Shown: one piece after another, positions 24,835 through 36,800 of the stretch
Numbering within the stretch: position 1 is the stretch's first letter
Layout: every line of letters begins with the position of its first letter
Assembly (NCBI GenBank): GCA_023078555.1
Contig: JALAAN010000010.1
Span: 1,860,001-1,924,000 of the forward strand
Reading direction: 5' to 3'
Length of the DNA: 64,000 nt
From: Ulva prolifera
Taxonomy: Eukaryota; Chlorophyta; Ulvophyceae; Ulvales; Ulvaceae
Notes under the pieces: model-generated
What the model was told of the DNA's origin: nothing
The model's database searches: none
The model's input: the letters and a program-made list of their open reading frames with translations, nothing else
Made by a program: the position numbers and the translations under genes

Positions 24835-25415
24835 CACTGTGATGCTGTACTGAATAGTGTTGACTGCTGTGTGCACAGGAGGGCCAGCATGTGTTGATGA
24901 AACACAACAGCACACAGACAGCGGAACTGTGTTGGCAGGCCGGCCAAGAGTACATCTGCTCTAAACGTGCACATGCCAGTACGCGGTTGCAAGGCCAGCG
25001 CATCACAGCGTAAGAGCAGGCTGCGCATTGCAAAAGCCTGAGCTTTTGCAAAAGCCCAGTTTGGACTTGGTCCACAGTTCAACAGTCATACAGTTCCTGC
25101 TCTACTTCACATTCCGAGCTCTGCAGATCACACATGGCCCTAATGAGTTGCACCCAGACATGGCTTCCACACATTGTTTTAAGGCACTGAAGGCTTTTTG
25201 GCTGTAAAGGCTGTCAGGCGCGGAGCAACGATCACATCTGGCCCTGCTGCTCGTATTCCAGAGCACTTTTCTGGAAAGCCCGATGCTTGATCATATTGTA
25301 TAGGGAACCACATTGCTACCATTCCGGTACAAATTACTCAATGATTCCGATTCTCAAATATGCGCGGAGACCAGGTCCCGCAGGGGGTATCCTGCTGCCT
25401 GCTGCAACGTCCTGA

Positions 25416-25613
25416 TCACTGCAGCCAGGTTGGGATGAAAAAGGGGCACACGTCATACTCGAAATCTTCTTGAGGCGTCGCACCGGTGTCGTTGCCGCCG
25501 TAGCTGGCGTTTTGCTGCGCAGAGTAGATGTCGCGTCGCGTTTTCTTGTCTAACTTGGGCCCAGACGACGCGTGCAGGCGTGGGTGGAGCAAACACATCC
25601 AGTTCTGCGCCAT
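25416..25613 (-). CDS. Small ORF divergent from HSBP1, unrecognised
   Basis: A 65-codon ORF from ATG at 25613 to TGA at 25416 with protein-like composition (KLDKKTRRDIYSAQQNASYG, then EDFEYDVCPFFIPTWLQ). No signal peptide, membrane segment or known motif is seen. It starts about 150 bp from the proposed HSBP1 start on the other strand, which fits a shared promoter. It could also be the first exon of a longer gene. Confidence 0.35.
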   Translation of the reverse strand: MAQNWMCLLHPRLHASSGPKLDKKTRRDIYSAQQNASYGGNDTGATPQEDFEYDVCPFFIPTWLQ

Positions 25614-25760
25614 GGCTGTCGGCAGAGCAGGAAAATCAGCATTTTAGTGTTTCTGTATCATGCTTTGGAATCGTCAATCTAGAAAATAATCTCAGCTGTG
25701 CCAACATCACTCTACGGATCTGCCACTCTCCAGAGTCAACCGCTCGCACGTTTCGCCATC
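25614..25760. promoter_or_regulatory. Possible bidirectional promoter of HSBP1 and the divergent ORF
   Basis: A gap of 147 bp between two divergent start codons. No TATA box or other element is recognised; the call rests only on gene arrangement and is as weak as the two start assignments. Confidence 0.25.
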
Positions 25761-26468
25761 ATGGTATTGATCCTGGCCCATTTTCAAGGCAGCGCTGTGT
25801 AGATGTCTTTTATCACACGCTCGTGATGTGTGCAGGACGACGGAAATGGATCTACGGACCTCGCCACGTTTGTACGCTCGTCTTTACATCTCGATGCAGC
25901 ATCTTAGTGTGACTAAGTCGCTCAGCTTGAAATAAAAGGAATGAGTCTTGTGCAGGTTCAAAATCTCTTGGAGCAAATGGTGCGTTGCTGGGGTAGTTAA
26001 CAGTGCGTTCAGCTTCTGCAGTATTATTGCCTTCAGTTTCCCTCACTTATCACTTCTATGCAGCAAACCAGATTTTCGGGCATGTCTGAAAACATTTTAG
26101 CTCGGAGTGCGCTTCTGACCCTCCGCTGATCTGTTGTGTCGCTTATGCCCGCTATGCCTGAATGCGTCGATGGCATCAATGGCCAACATGCCTAGGCCGT
26201 GTCTATGGCATTAAATGGTACTGTTGTTTCCACTCATCGTTTGCACAATCATTATGTGGCGCTGAAAGGCTGTGTCACGTACCAATTGCCTGGGTCAGTC
26301 AAAAACTGGACAGCACTCTGGCTACCAGGGAACAGTTCACAGTAACCTTGCCATCCTGCAGTTGATGAGATGGGAGGTCGGCTGGACGAACTGGAGAAGT
26401 CCATATCTGATCTTGTACAGCAGGCTGGTGTTGAGTCCAGCCCAAGCGGCACGCCTGAGAAGGCATAG
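25761..26468 (+). CDS. HSBP1: Heat shock factor-binding protein 1 (HSBP1)
   Basis: A coiled-coil protein that, in animals and plants, binds trimeric heat shock factor and dampens its activity. Five exons: 25761-25763 (only the ATG, tentative), 25836-25871, 25956-25979 (24 nt), 26064-26106 and 26362-26468. Spliced in phase they give 71 residues, very near the 76 of human HSBP1. The conserved core is unmistakable: STDLATFVQNLLEQM, then RFSGMSENILARIDEMGGR, LDELEKSISDLVQQAGVE. Heptad hydrophobic positions are kept throughout. Introns are short (72-255 bp) with GTACGC, GTGCGT and GTGCGC donors and TGCAG acceptors. The start exon is the least certain part: the next exon begins right after a TGTGCAG acceptor and has no ATG of its own, and an ATG|GTATTG donor lies 72 bp upstream. 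Confidence 0.93.
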
Positions 26469-27383
26469 ACATTGCTCCACTCAGCACAGCTGCTTGATGT
26501 ACTATCTCATAAACAAAGAATATGCTTGCACTACTCCTTTCAATTGAGTTCTTTCAACACCGTTAGGTTACGTAAACATGGATATGGCGTGCTCAAGATG
26601 TAAATACCTTCTTGAGCTCTCAGAGGCTGAGGTTCTACTACAAACTGGACTGAACTGCATAAGCTTGTCACAAGTGCTGAATCTAGCGGCTTTGAAGGAG
26701 GCCGGGGCGCAATCTGCTGGACACAGACAATTCACGAGCTACTGTTTCTGCAATCCATTCACCAGATGAGGGATGTCAATGTCATCAACACCAGATGTGT
26801 CAATCCTTCCGGAATGCACAGGGAAGACTCTGCGCAAGTTGAATCTTGGTGTGTGCTTATTTTCCAACAGCTTCTGGCGTTAAAGGTGTCCACCGTGGGT
26901 GCACAAATGAAGCTGGGTAGGTGTTTTCCACAGTGCTCTTGCGATATCGTTGCTGGCAGCTACAACAGTCAGTCTGTTTGCGTCCAGCCAGTGGGCGTGC
27001 CTCAGATTGAGATGAACACCTGATCGGTGCCGAGAGTCGACGCGAGAGCAGTCCAGAATGGTGTTTGCAAGGAACACCATGTCATGCCACGCTGGCAGGA
27101 AATGCATGTGACAAGTGCTGCGTTCTCACATGTCGAATTCCCAATTATAGATAGTCACAGACAAATGAAATATCACATGGACACCATTAAATGAAACGGC
27201 CTGCCCGATCATCCACGTCGCAGCGCTCTGCGTATTTCGTCTCCGGGAGTGCCCCCACCCCGCTTGCAAAAATGCCGATCAGCAGACCAACAGCGCCTGA
27301 CTATCTCGCCTGAGACACGTTCTGGACGCAGTGCAGCGTCGTGGAGTTAGATCGCGCTTTGGTGAGGCCACTAAACTTGCAAG
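26469..27383. other. Intergenic region between HSBP1 and spinster copy 1
   Basis: No supported gene. Two abutting plus-strand frames (26578-26769, 26766-27023) and a minus frame (26880-27107) are open but carry no motif. Part is probably the HSBP1 3' UTR and the spinster promoter. Confidence 0.45.
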
Positions 27384-30300
27384 ATGCCCTCTACTGCGGA
27401 GCTCCCCAAATGGTTTACACCACTCCGGATGTTGTGCATATTCACATGCATGTCAACTATTGTCTATCTAGATAGAGGTGTGCTCTTGATCCTGCTTGTT
27501 CCATCCGTGTGAGCTGTGTTTCCATGTGTGCGTTGTCGTGCTGAAGCTTGTGGACGAGACACAGAATCGCTGGACAGTTGGTTGTCGCAATAACACACCA
27601 TTGCAGTCAGACTGCTATGGGGCCATCCCGGTCGCAGGCATGTAAGCCAGCCGCAAGGCGCATGTTGCTAGTGCTGATGTGCAGGGCTGATTGCTAGCAC
27701 GCCTGTGAACGGTCGCCAAGCAACGGACGACCACAAAGGAAATGGAATTCAGGTATCAGACCTCTGCATGACTGATCACACGGCTGCATTTCCTCCGGCC
27801 GTACCACAGTGCGCTATGGCGATCGACCTGATTACTGGGACGATCCTTACTGCTGCTCCCACCTTTGGTCCGACACAAGCTTGGCCTCGTTGCGTGCAGG
27901 GAGCATTCGATCTTTCGAACTTTGAAGATGGCTGCCTTCCTGCTGCCTTCATGGCAGGCCTGCTTGTGTCTGCCCCAGTTTTCGTGCACTTCAGTGCCCG
28001 AGTCGAGCCGTTCAAGCTGGTTGGGGTTGGCCTGCTGATCTGGTTCCTGTCTGTTTTCGCTTGCGGCCTCTCCTGGGGATTCTGGAGCCTGCTTATATGC
28101 AGAACGCTCGTGGGTGTGGGCGAGGCTTCCTTTGTCATCCTCGCTGCACCCTTCATCAGTGCGCTTCCACCTCAAGCGGGCACACCATGCAGCCAAGGCC
28201 ACATACCATAGGTCGCTAACTCCGGCACCAGCCATCACTTTTGTCTGGGGCCTGAGGCTTCCATGCACCCATGCATCCAACGCACAACGCGCCAGATCCC
28301 CCGCAGCTCAGTCATACCGTGATCGCCATATCATTCCAGTGTTCAAGCGTAGTTGCAGGCAGCAGCTTGTATCTGCAAAGGTACATCTGCCCTGAAACCC
28401 AAATCCACGCAGCCTGGATACCAGAGCCCCTCCATGCGTGTCACCATCAGCTCACGCCCCAACCGAGGCACCCCCAGTCCGCTGCGCGTCACAGGCACCC
28501 GCCGCAGCCCGCGCGATCAACCTATCGCCAAACATCGCTGGTGGCAGTCGTGATCCCATCACATCCTATTGGCTCTGTCTATGAAATATTCAAACCACAG
28601 CATTACAACTGCCTCACTGTGCCACTGCAGCACACGCAGCGCAAGGCAGCCCTCACCTCCGTGTAATCGCATGCATGCACGCCATGCAGACCAGTACGCC
28701 CCGGCCCACCTCAAGTCCGTATGGCTCGCGATCTTCCTCATGGCCATCCCGGTCGGCTACGCGGTCGGCTACATCTATGGCGCCGTAGTTGGCACGCTGC
28801 TCGGCTGGCGGGGGGCCTTCATGTCCGCCGCCTGCCTCATGCTCCCCTTTGCGGTCTTCGCGTTCCAGACGCAGCCGGTGCCGCTCGGCAAGGACGCCAT
28901 CTCCGGCCACAGCGCCGGCCCCAGCTGCAGCGGGGGGAGTGAGCGCGGCAACGGCCATGCGCCGCAGATGTATTCGGAGGTGCTAGAGGACTCGGAGGCG
29001 CTCGCGGCGGCGGCCGCGGCGCCGGGGGACGCGGGGGATGCGGTGGTTGCGGCGCTTGGGGACGAGGACAAGCTGTCGCAGCTGGAGGCTGCAATGGAGC
29101 GGCCAGAGGGGGCCCGACTGCGGCATGGGGGGCACAAGGCGGGGGGGTGGGAGGCGGGCGCAGGGGGAGACGACGGGGATGCGGCGGAGGGGCCGGGTGG
29201 GTTGCTTGGGGGCGAGGTGCCGGGGAAGGGCGCGAGTATGCGGAGGCAGACGCTGTGGCTGCTGCAGTACGCTCCTGCTGTGCGCTGCGCCTGCACAGCA
29301 TGCCTGCGCGTGGCTGTGGCAGCGACACACCTCCAGTATGCATGTATGTCCGCACCACGCATGCATGTCAACAAGGTCATGAGCTCCGTTACGGCTCAGT
29401 GCGCTGAGCTCGCACAGCATGCCTGTGCGTGGCTGTGGGAGCTGCACGGTGATGCTTCCAGCACACCTCCTGTGTGCATGTATGCCCGAAGAACACATGC
29501 ATGTTGAGCTCGTGCGTGAGCTCCGTTACGGCTCCATGCATCCCAAACTTCTCACCAGGAACATGGAGGCGACTATCCTGTCATGTCGGCAGGCGTCTCT
29601 GTGTGGATGCGTGCTGGGGCGGGCCTGCGCGTGAACATTATCTCGGCACCTTGGCACCGGCTGCATGCGGCTGGGTCCACGCCACTCGACAACCGACTCC
29701 CGTTGTCACGTCCCCTCCGCATCAGAGGAGCGCCTCGCCCCCCCATCCTGCTGTGGATATTCCTATAAAATCAATTTGTATAGGAGCATCCACAGCTTCA
29801 AACAACGCTCACTCGATGCTGGAACACCGTGATTCAAGGTAGTGTCCATACCGCATGCTTGCGCGCAACTGCTGCAGGCGCCCGATCTTCACCCTCGCCA
29901 TCCTCGGCAACACCCTCCACACTGCCCTCCTCGGCATGTTTGCCTACTGGGGGCCCAAGGCCGTCACCTTCATGTTCATCATGCCCAACGGCGCCGCCGA
30001 CGTCCTCTTCGGCGCGATCACCGTCGGCACCGGCATCTTCGGCACCCTCGCGGGGGGGAGCCTGCTGGACGCGACGGGGGGCGCGGGGCCGCGGCCGCGG
30101 CACGCCGCGGCGCGCGTGTGCTTGCTGTCGGTCGGCGGGGGCCTGCTCGTGCTGCAGGCCGCGTTTGCAGGCGGGCGGACGCTCGCGCTGTTCAGCGTGA
30201 TGTTCGCGGTCGGGGAGTTCCTGCTGTTTATGATACAGGTGCGGCCTCCCACGCATCTGCCTCCTCCGTGGCTGCGTGACTCAGTTGACAGGCGAGTGTC

Positions 30301-31409
30301 AACGAACAACATGCATGAGTCGGGGGCCGTTCCGAGGCAGTATACGACATGAGGCTGGAGATGCCTTCGGTGCGGGGCCGGCAGGTACTGGGCACTCACC
30401 TCCTGGATGCAGCTCCATCGTCTGTCGAGGGTCGTGCAGCCTCCTGTGGGGTTCGCTGACCATGGTGCACTGCACCCTGCTCAGAGGCGGGCATCGCAAG
30501 CCGCCGCAGCCCAGTCGCACTGTGACGTAAACCACTGTTGACACACAGTGGGGGTGGACGAAGACTCTGCAAGGTGACGCTGATCTGCCGGTGCAGGCCC
30601 CGATCACGCGGATCATCCTGCTCGAGTCGCCGCCGCACCTGCAGCCACTGGCGTTCAGCCTGCAGACGATCTCCATCCACGTCCTCGGCGACGTGCCCTC
30701 CCCGCCGCTCGCCGGCCTCGTGCATGACTACATCTTCCAGCGCGACGACTACGTGCGCCCCACGACCCCTCCTTGTCACTGCTACAGTTCATACTCAGAG
30801 TGTTGTCTGTCCCATGCCATGGTGTGGCTTGATTGTGCGGTGTGACATGTTCCAGGGGCGCCCCTGCGTGCTCAAGCACCCACAGCCTCGGCAGCAATAC
30901 ACACCCCCACAGCCACAGAGCGAGCGCCATGCGCCCGCAGGGCGCGCCCACCAGCATGTCTCCTTCATCGGCTCCACTGTCACTGCGCCACCATAGCCAC
31001 GTGCATGCATGTGCATGCATGCATGCAGGTCCACCCGGACTCCTGGCGGTACACCTGCCTCCTCGTCAACTGCGTGCTCGTCGGCGCCGTCGGCCTCTTC
31101 CTCGCTGCCGCGCTGCTCACGCGCCGGGACGCGGATCCTGACGGGGGCGGCGGCGCATACAACCCTAACGCGGTGGAGCACGTCGGCGCGCTCGGCGTCC
31201 CGGTGCACCCCAACCTGCACCCGCACCCCCCGCCGCCGGCGCCGCCCGGCGGCGTGTCCGGGGACGCGACGCTGTGCCCCCGCGATGCGTCGGGGCGTCT
31301 CGTGGCGGTGGAGGAGGGGGGCAGCTCAATCGGGAGTCCGTCGGCGGGGCCCGCGAGCCTGCGGGGTAGTCGGCAGCTGCTTACAGAGACGAGCGGCAGC
31401 GAGTTCTGA
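27384..31409 (+). CDS. Spinster-like MFS transporter, tandem copy 1
   Basis: Twelve-span major facilitator of the spinster (Spns) group, close to the plant and protist type; animal members export sphingosine-1-phosphate or lysolipids, so the substrate here is inferred only. Seven exons join in phase to 631 residues: 27384-27477, 27685-27752, 27900-28158, 28690-29266, 29878-30238, 30597-30752, 31029-31409. Exon 1 encodes TM1 ending in YLDRG; exon 3 has GNGIQ/GAFDLSNFEDG, TM2-TM4 and the hallmark GVGEASFVILAAPFI; exon 4 has TM5-TM6 (IPVGYAVGYIYG) and a cytosolic loop of about 130 residues rich in Gly, Ala and acidic groups; exon 5 has TM7-TM10; exon 6 has the LGDVPSPPLAGLVHD motif of TM11; exon 7 has TM12 and a disordered tail. 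All exon lengths except 4 and 7 equal those of copy 2. The start ATG is in the same place in both copies. Later exons are far more GC rich than exons 1-3. Confidence 0.93.
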
Positions 31410-32939
31410 GTCGGCCCGTTCATTGCGGCATGAAGCATCTACCTTCCCCTTTTGAGGAGGGCATGGGGTGGCTTTGTCGAGGTATGTGGTAGTGCATCGT
31501 AGCACGGGAGGGGTGCGAGAGGAGCAGCGGCGGAGATTCATGATTCTGGGTCGGGCAACGCGCACCGGCTGCTGTGGCAGTTTAATGCATGCGACCGCTG
31601 GCTGCCATCTAGATCTGTACGGACCGCGTCTCGGTGCGGAGACAGTCCACAATGGGGGAGCGGCAGAAGCATGGGGGGGGGGGGCGCTTGCTGATAGTGG
31701 CACATATACATGCATGCATGCATGCAAATGCTCGATATGTTCTGGAGAAGGGCGCCCTTGCAGTAGAGGTGACAGCAGGCGGCAGTGTTGTTCTACAGGG
31801 TATGGCCTGTGGTCTGGTGCTGCTGCGTGTGTGGCCGCGGCCGTCTGGGCCACATCATGATGGCGTGGCTTTGTGGGACTCCCCAGTGAAGAGTGCTGCT
31901 CTGGTGTGCCCGATGGTGGTGGAGGGATACGATGGTGGGTACAGGCCGTGGCTGTGCCACATTCCGAGACGTGTGTGCGAGGCGAAAGTGTTTTCCAGTG
32001 TCAACCTTGAGCGTGCTTCCATCGTTGGTTTAAATTTCGTTTCTCTGGTAGCAGAGATTTCTACATGCGGCAGATACAGCTTGGTCGCTGCGGGGGTTTC
32101 GTTTTTCATGTCGACGGCATGAGGTGCTCTCGTTGGGGGTGTTACTGACGCGTGTTCCTGCTGGGTTTGCTTGGGCGGCACCGCGCCGATCGCCGTTCAC
32201 CGTGCTGCAGCATAGCCCGCTGGACACTCTCGTTGTCTTAAGTGTGTTTCAGAAGTGCAGTCACTGCTGTGGTCACCTTCCAGAGATTTGTGGGTTGATC
32301 TCACAGCACCATTCCTCACTGCAGCATCCTGATAACTCACAGCGTTGATGGCGGTCCACACATATCAAAGTATTATGACTGGCAAGGTTTCAGGTTTGTG
32401 CATGTGACTTCGAATGGCGGAACACGCAGTACCGGTGCAAAAGATGGCCATGGTCATGGATGCAGTGTTCAGCATTTCCGGATGCGATTGTGCAGTGGGC
32501 ACTTTTCCGTGGTCATTCCTGAGAAGTCTCCCCAATCAATTGAAAGCATTCCTCGCGACATGTGGACGATCGGCGTCTTGCTTGCAAGCGGATTCGTACC
32601 GCGGCAATCTTGTTCTCTGATTGTTCCAGTTGCACTTCTAGCCACTGGCTGTAGCTCGTCCAGGTGCAAGCACGACAATTGCAGACTCAGTAAAAGGATG
32701 GTGATAACCCTCCAACACGCAGACTTTCATGCAGCCCGCCTTTGGAGCTACTTGTCTAAAGTATGTGTCATTGCGCGGTAACAGATATTCGTATGGAATT
32801 CAAGTTCATCGTCGAGTTGGTATCCTCCCATGCCACAGCTCTTCTGCAGCAAACGGCCTTATAACATTTCCGGATCGTACGCTGATAGATGAGACCACAT
32901 ACGGATGGTTCATGATTCATTGTGTCGGTAATCATGTTT
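31410..32939. other. Intergenic region after spinster copy 1
   Basis: No supported intact gene. The plus-strand frame 31860-32122 and the frames around 32400-32800 are open but have no motif; the latter may be diverged sequence upstream of the Nup88-derived fragment, since 32415-32470 weakly resembles 39550-39620. A short G run lies near 31671. Confidence 0.4.
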
Positions 32940-33470
32940 TTTTCGTTACGGATGAAGTTTGGCTACCCTTGCAGTTCAACCTGGCGGGTCAATGTTGGAT
33001 GGCTGACCGCAGGCTGATGCGTGTATGCAACGACATGTGATACACCGCGCGCTATGTATCGGCGCCCGTCAGCGATAGAGCTCCTTCGAACGCACTCGTT
33101 CTCATGGTCGAGCGGACGGCGGGTTTGGCCTGGTGGACGCGACGCAGGTGCATTGCTGCGAAGTGCATGCCAAGGGGTGCGGTCGGATCGGAAACACGTC
33201 GACATCTGCTCTAAACCGTTGAATGTCCCTCAGGCGTGATGGTTTCGGCTTGGAGCGAAGATTGCTGCTGGTTGATTCAAATACGTCCGTTCCACAGCCA
33301 CAGAGCATGCTGAAGCCGCAGCGAATCTTCGCTGGAACCGATGAGACGATGCTTAAGCTCAATTATCAGGCTATGTTGCACCTCAACGAGCTGACGATGT
33401 CCGCAGATCAGCAAGCAGTCTCGAAGTGCTGCAGGTGGGTGCCCTCCCGATCGTGGCCGTTCGCGGCTTT
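32940..33470 (+). pseudogene. Nup88 5' fragment, duplicated and broken
   Basis: Matches exons A and B of the intact Nup88 gene (39977-40535). The exon A part has FNLAGQCWMADRRLM against FNRKGHLWRADGRLL, followed by an in-frame stop, and later ADGGFGLVDATQ against ADGGFVLVHATQ. The exon B part has RLLLVDSNTSVPQP and KPQRIFAGTDETM against VVLLVDTNTAVPRE and KPQRIRIGADEKE, and ends at the same CTGCAG|GTGGGTG donor, but is shifted out of frame just before it. Some similarity runs on into the next intron and then stops. Exons C-G are absent. It lies between the two spinster copies, as expected from a tandem duplication. Confidence 0.85.
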
Positions 33471-33827
33471 GCCAGCAGCACCGAACCGACCACTGCGGTG
33501 AGCATGGCAACGTTTCTGATGTGCAATCACGCTCAATTAGATGGCACAGGTGCCATGTGCCATACCCGTACGTGCCGGTCGATTCACCACATGAACCCTA
33601 GGGCGGGTAACAACTGAACGCTGTGGCATCTGTGCGTCTTTGCGTACGCATTGCCGCAGGACTGTGCATCATCGTCAACTACAGCTTCGAAACTTGGTGC
33701 TTCGAAGCTCGGTGGGTCAAGATGACCTATCATCGAGTTGTAGACGTTGATGTCGCTGTGTGGCTCTTCATACCCGTCTAGGGCGGGATAGTTGCAGAAA
33801 GTTGGCGGAGGCACCTCGACTCCCGAG

Positions 33828-36800
33828 ATGCCCACGCCTACGGAGCTCCCAAAATGGTTCACACCATTCAGGATGCTGTGCATATTCACGTGCATGTCAA
33901 CCATGGTCTTCCTTGATCGAGGTTAGGGCCCTGACCTGCCTGCTGCAGCTGCGCCTGACGCGAGCTCTTTGCTCCTTGTGGTGCTAGATCGTGGAATCGA
34001 CAACCACGGCATCCCCAGAACTTTCAACTGTACTTGAAGCAAATCAAGCGGAGTTGGATGGATCAGGGATTGTTGTTCGTCGCAAGCTAGGCGAGCGCTG
34101 TGCCAGCATGTCACCAGTTCTTGCGTGCAGGTATGATTGCAAGCACTCCTGTGAACGGTCGCAGAGCAACAGCTGACCACGAAGGCGAAGGTATACAGGT
34201 ATGTCTACACTGCGCCTCCTCTGCTTCCGTCCAGGCTGCAGTCCGCCATCGGTCCTTCCTGACAGGCAGGCCTGCACAACTGCTCCTACCACCCTGCTGC
34301 TAGTGCGAGGCCAGAAGTTCCATTCATGCAGGGATCATTCGATCTATCAAACTTCCAGGATGGCTGCCTGCCTGCGGCCTTCATGGCAGGCCTGCTCGTG
34401 TCCGCACCCATCTTCGTGCACTACAGTGCCACCATCGAGCCCTTCAAGCTGGTTGGGATTGGCCTGATGATGTGGTTCGCCTCAGTTTTCGCCTGCGGCC
34501 TCTCCTGGGACTTCTGGAGCCTGCTGATCTGCAGGACACTGGTCGGCGTGGGCGAGGCGTCGTTCATCATCCTTGCAGCCCCGTTCATCAGTACGCCTCC
34601 GGTCCTCATGCTCACGCACTGCAGCAGCCAGGCTCGTACAGCCAGGCCACAGCTTTCCCGGAAGCCTTCCTGATTGTATGCCATGCACTCTGCTCTGGGT
34701 CCCACACCGCGGACACCCCAGACCCAGCTGCCGACCTGAGTCCGTGCAAGCTGCCTTCTCCGTTTCAGTGTTCTCTTATCAGCGTCCCTGCGTGGCGATG
34801 GAACCCCAGCCGCGCGGTAGGTGGAGGGTTCGAGCTGCCCACACGACACCGTGTGCTGGATGGGGCGCTGACATTGCACCGGCTGTAGTAAAGTAGGTTA
34901 CATCTGGATTCACTTACCCGTGGCCACTTGGGACGGTGACAACTCCGGTCACCGGGACCGCACATGCCGTAACGAGTGCTCATGATGCCCTTGAGATGCA
35001 TCGGCTTCCCAGGGTGAGTCGGCACCGGCATGCGCTGTAGCAGGCAGCCAGGACTGCTTTGTCCTGCCTCGACCTGACACAGAATTTCATGGAGCACCCT
35101 GAAGTCCTGTGATGTGATGATGGCCTGCATGCCACAAACGGCAATGCAGCGGCCCGGCCTACCCCCCCCCCCCCCCCCCCCCCCCCCCAACATCCGCATG
35201 TTCGGTGTGCAGACCACTATGCCCCCGTGCACCTCCGGTCCCGCTGGCTCTCCATCTTCCTCATGGCCAACCCTGTCGGCTACGCAGTCGGCTACATCTA
35301 CGGCGCCATCGTCGGCACGATGTTCGGCTGGCGGGGGGCCTTCATGTCCGCCGCCTGCCTCATGCTCCCCTTCGCCGCCTTTGCCTTCCAGACGAAGCCC
35401 ATCCCCCTCGGCAAGGACGCGATCGCGAACCGCAACATCCCCCAGGGCCCCCCCGGCTCCCCCTCCGAGTCCACCCTGTACTCCGACTCGCTGGACGATG
35501 CGGCGGCGCTCGCGGCGGCCGTGCCGCCGTCGCCGCCGTCCCTCCCGGACAAGAGCAAGCCGCAGCTGCACCTCGCGGCGTTCATGGAGCGCCAGGGCGC
35601 GGCGTTCACGCAGCGGGACGACCGCAAGCCGGAGCCGTGGGAGCTCGGGGGCTCGGGGGGGTACTCCGACGGGTACACGTCGGACCTGGACGATGGGATG
35701 CTCGAGGACGATGTGCCGGGGGAGGACGCAGGGATGAGGCGGCAAACGCTGTGGTTGCTTCGGTGCGCTCTCCTCGCCCCGCGGCGGTGCGCCGCCTGTG
35801 TGCATGCGTGGCCTCGCGAGAGCTGGGCGTATGTATGCGGCGATGGAGCGGCGTCGCCGCATGCATGAGTACGATGCATGTGCCGCGTGGTGCGGCCGGT
35901 GGCTGTGCAGGCGCACGCCGTCCTTGGGAATGTGTCTGCGTTCAGCTGCGTGTGCAGCCCTTGGCGCTGAGCAAGGTGTGTGCATGCCGGGCACAGCCCC
36001 TGCCCGCGCATTTGATACCTGCCGCTTCTGCATCGTGTGCGGTATCCATGGCGTCCATGGTTGACATGGGGCTTTGAAGCGTGACGTGCCACAGTGCGCG
36101 CGCTGCGGTGCATGCTCTGGCTAGCCGGTCGTGAATGTTGCGGTGTAGTCTGGCAAACACCGCTCCCCCCGATATGCCACCCAACAGCCCCGCGCTCTCG
36201 CTGCAGGCGCCCCATCTTCACGCTCGCCGTCCTCGGCTTCACGCTCCACACCGCCCTCTTCGGCGTGCTCGCGTACTGGGGCCCCAAGGCCATCACGTTC
36301 ATGTTCCGCATGCAAGACGGCTCCGCGGACGTCATCTTCGGCGGCATCACCGTCGCGACCGGCATCTTCGGCACGCTCGTGGGCGGGAGCCTGCTGGACG
36401 CGACGGGGGGCGCGGGGCCGCGGCCGCGGTTCGCCGCGGCGCGCGTGTGCTTGCTGTCGGTGGCCATCGGCGCCGTCTTCCTCCAGGCCGCGTTCGTGTT
36501 TGGCCACTCGATGGTCGTCTTTGCGGTGTTCTTTGCTCTCGGGGAGCTGGTGCTCTTTCTGCTCCAGGTGCGCCTTCCCGTGCCTCTGCCTGCGTGCCTG
36601 GGTTTGCATCACTCCGTCAGGCTGTGTGGTAGCAGAGCTTGTGTGGCACTGGGGCAAATTGCTGTTCTACTTTTGCTTCCAGTCCAAAGCGGGGTCCCCT
36701 ACTGGCTGGAGCCTGGGCCTGCAGGCCAGGGTGAGGCACACAGCGCTGCTATACCAGTGCCTGGTATGTATGCATGAGTACACAGCCGGATCTAGCTGGA

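Noticed and set aside
34765..36033. 422-codon minus-strand ORF antisense to spinster copy 2 exon 4
   Set aside because: Same GC-driven shadow effect; the plus strand has clear carrier homology, and a poly-C tract is read as polyglycine.
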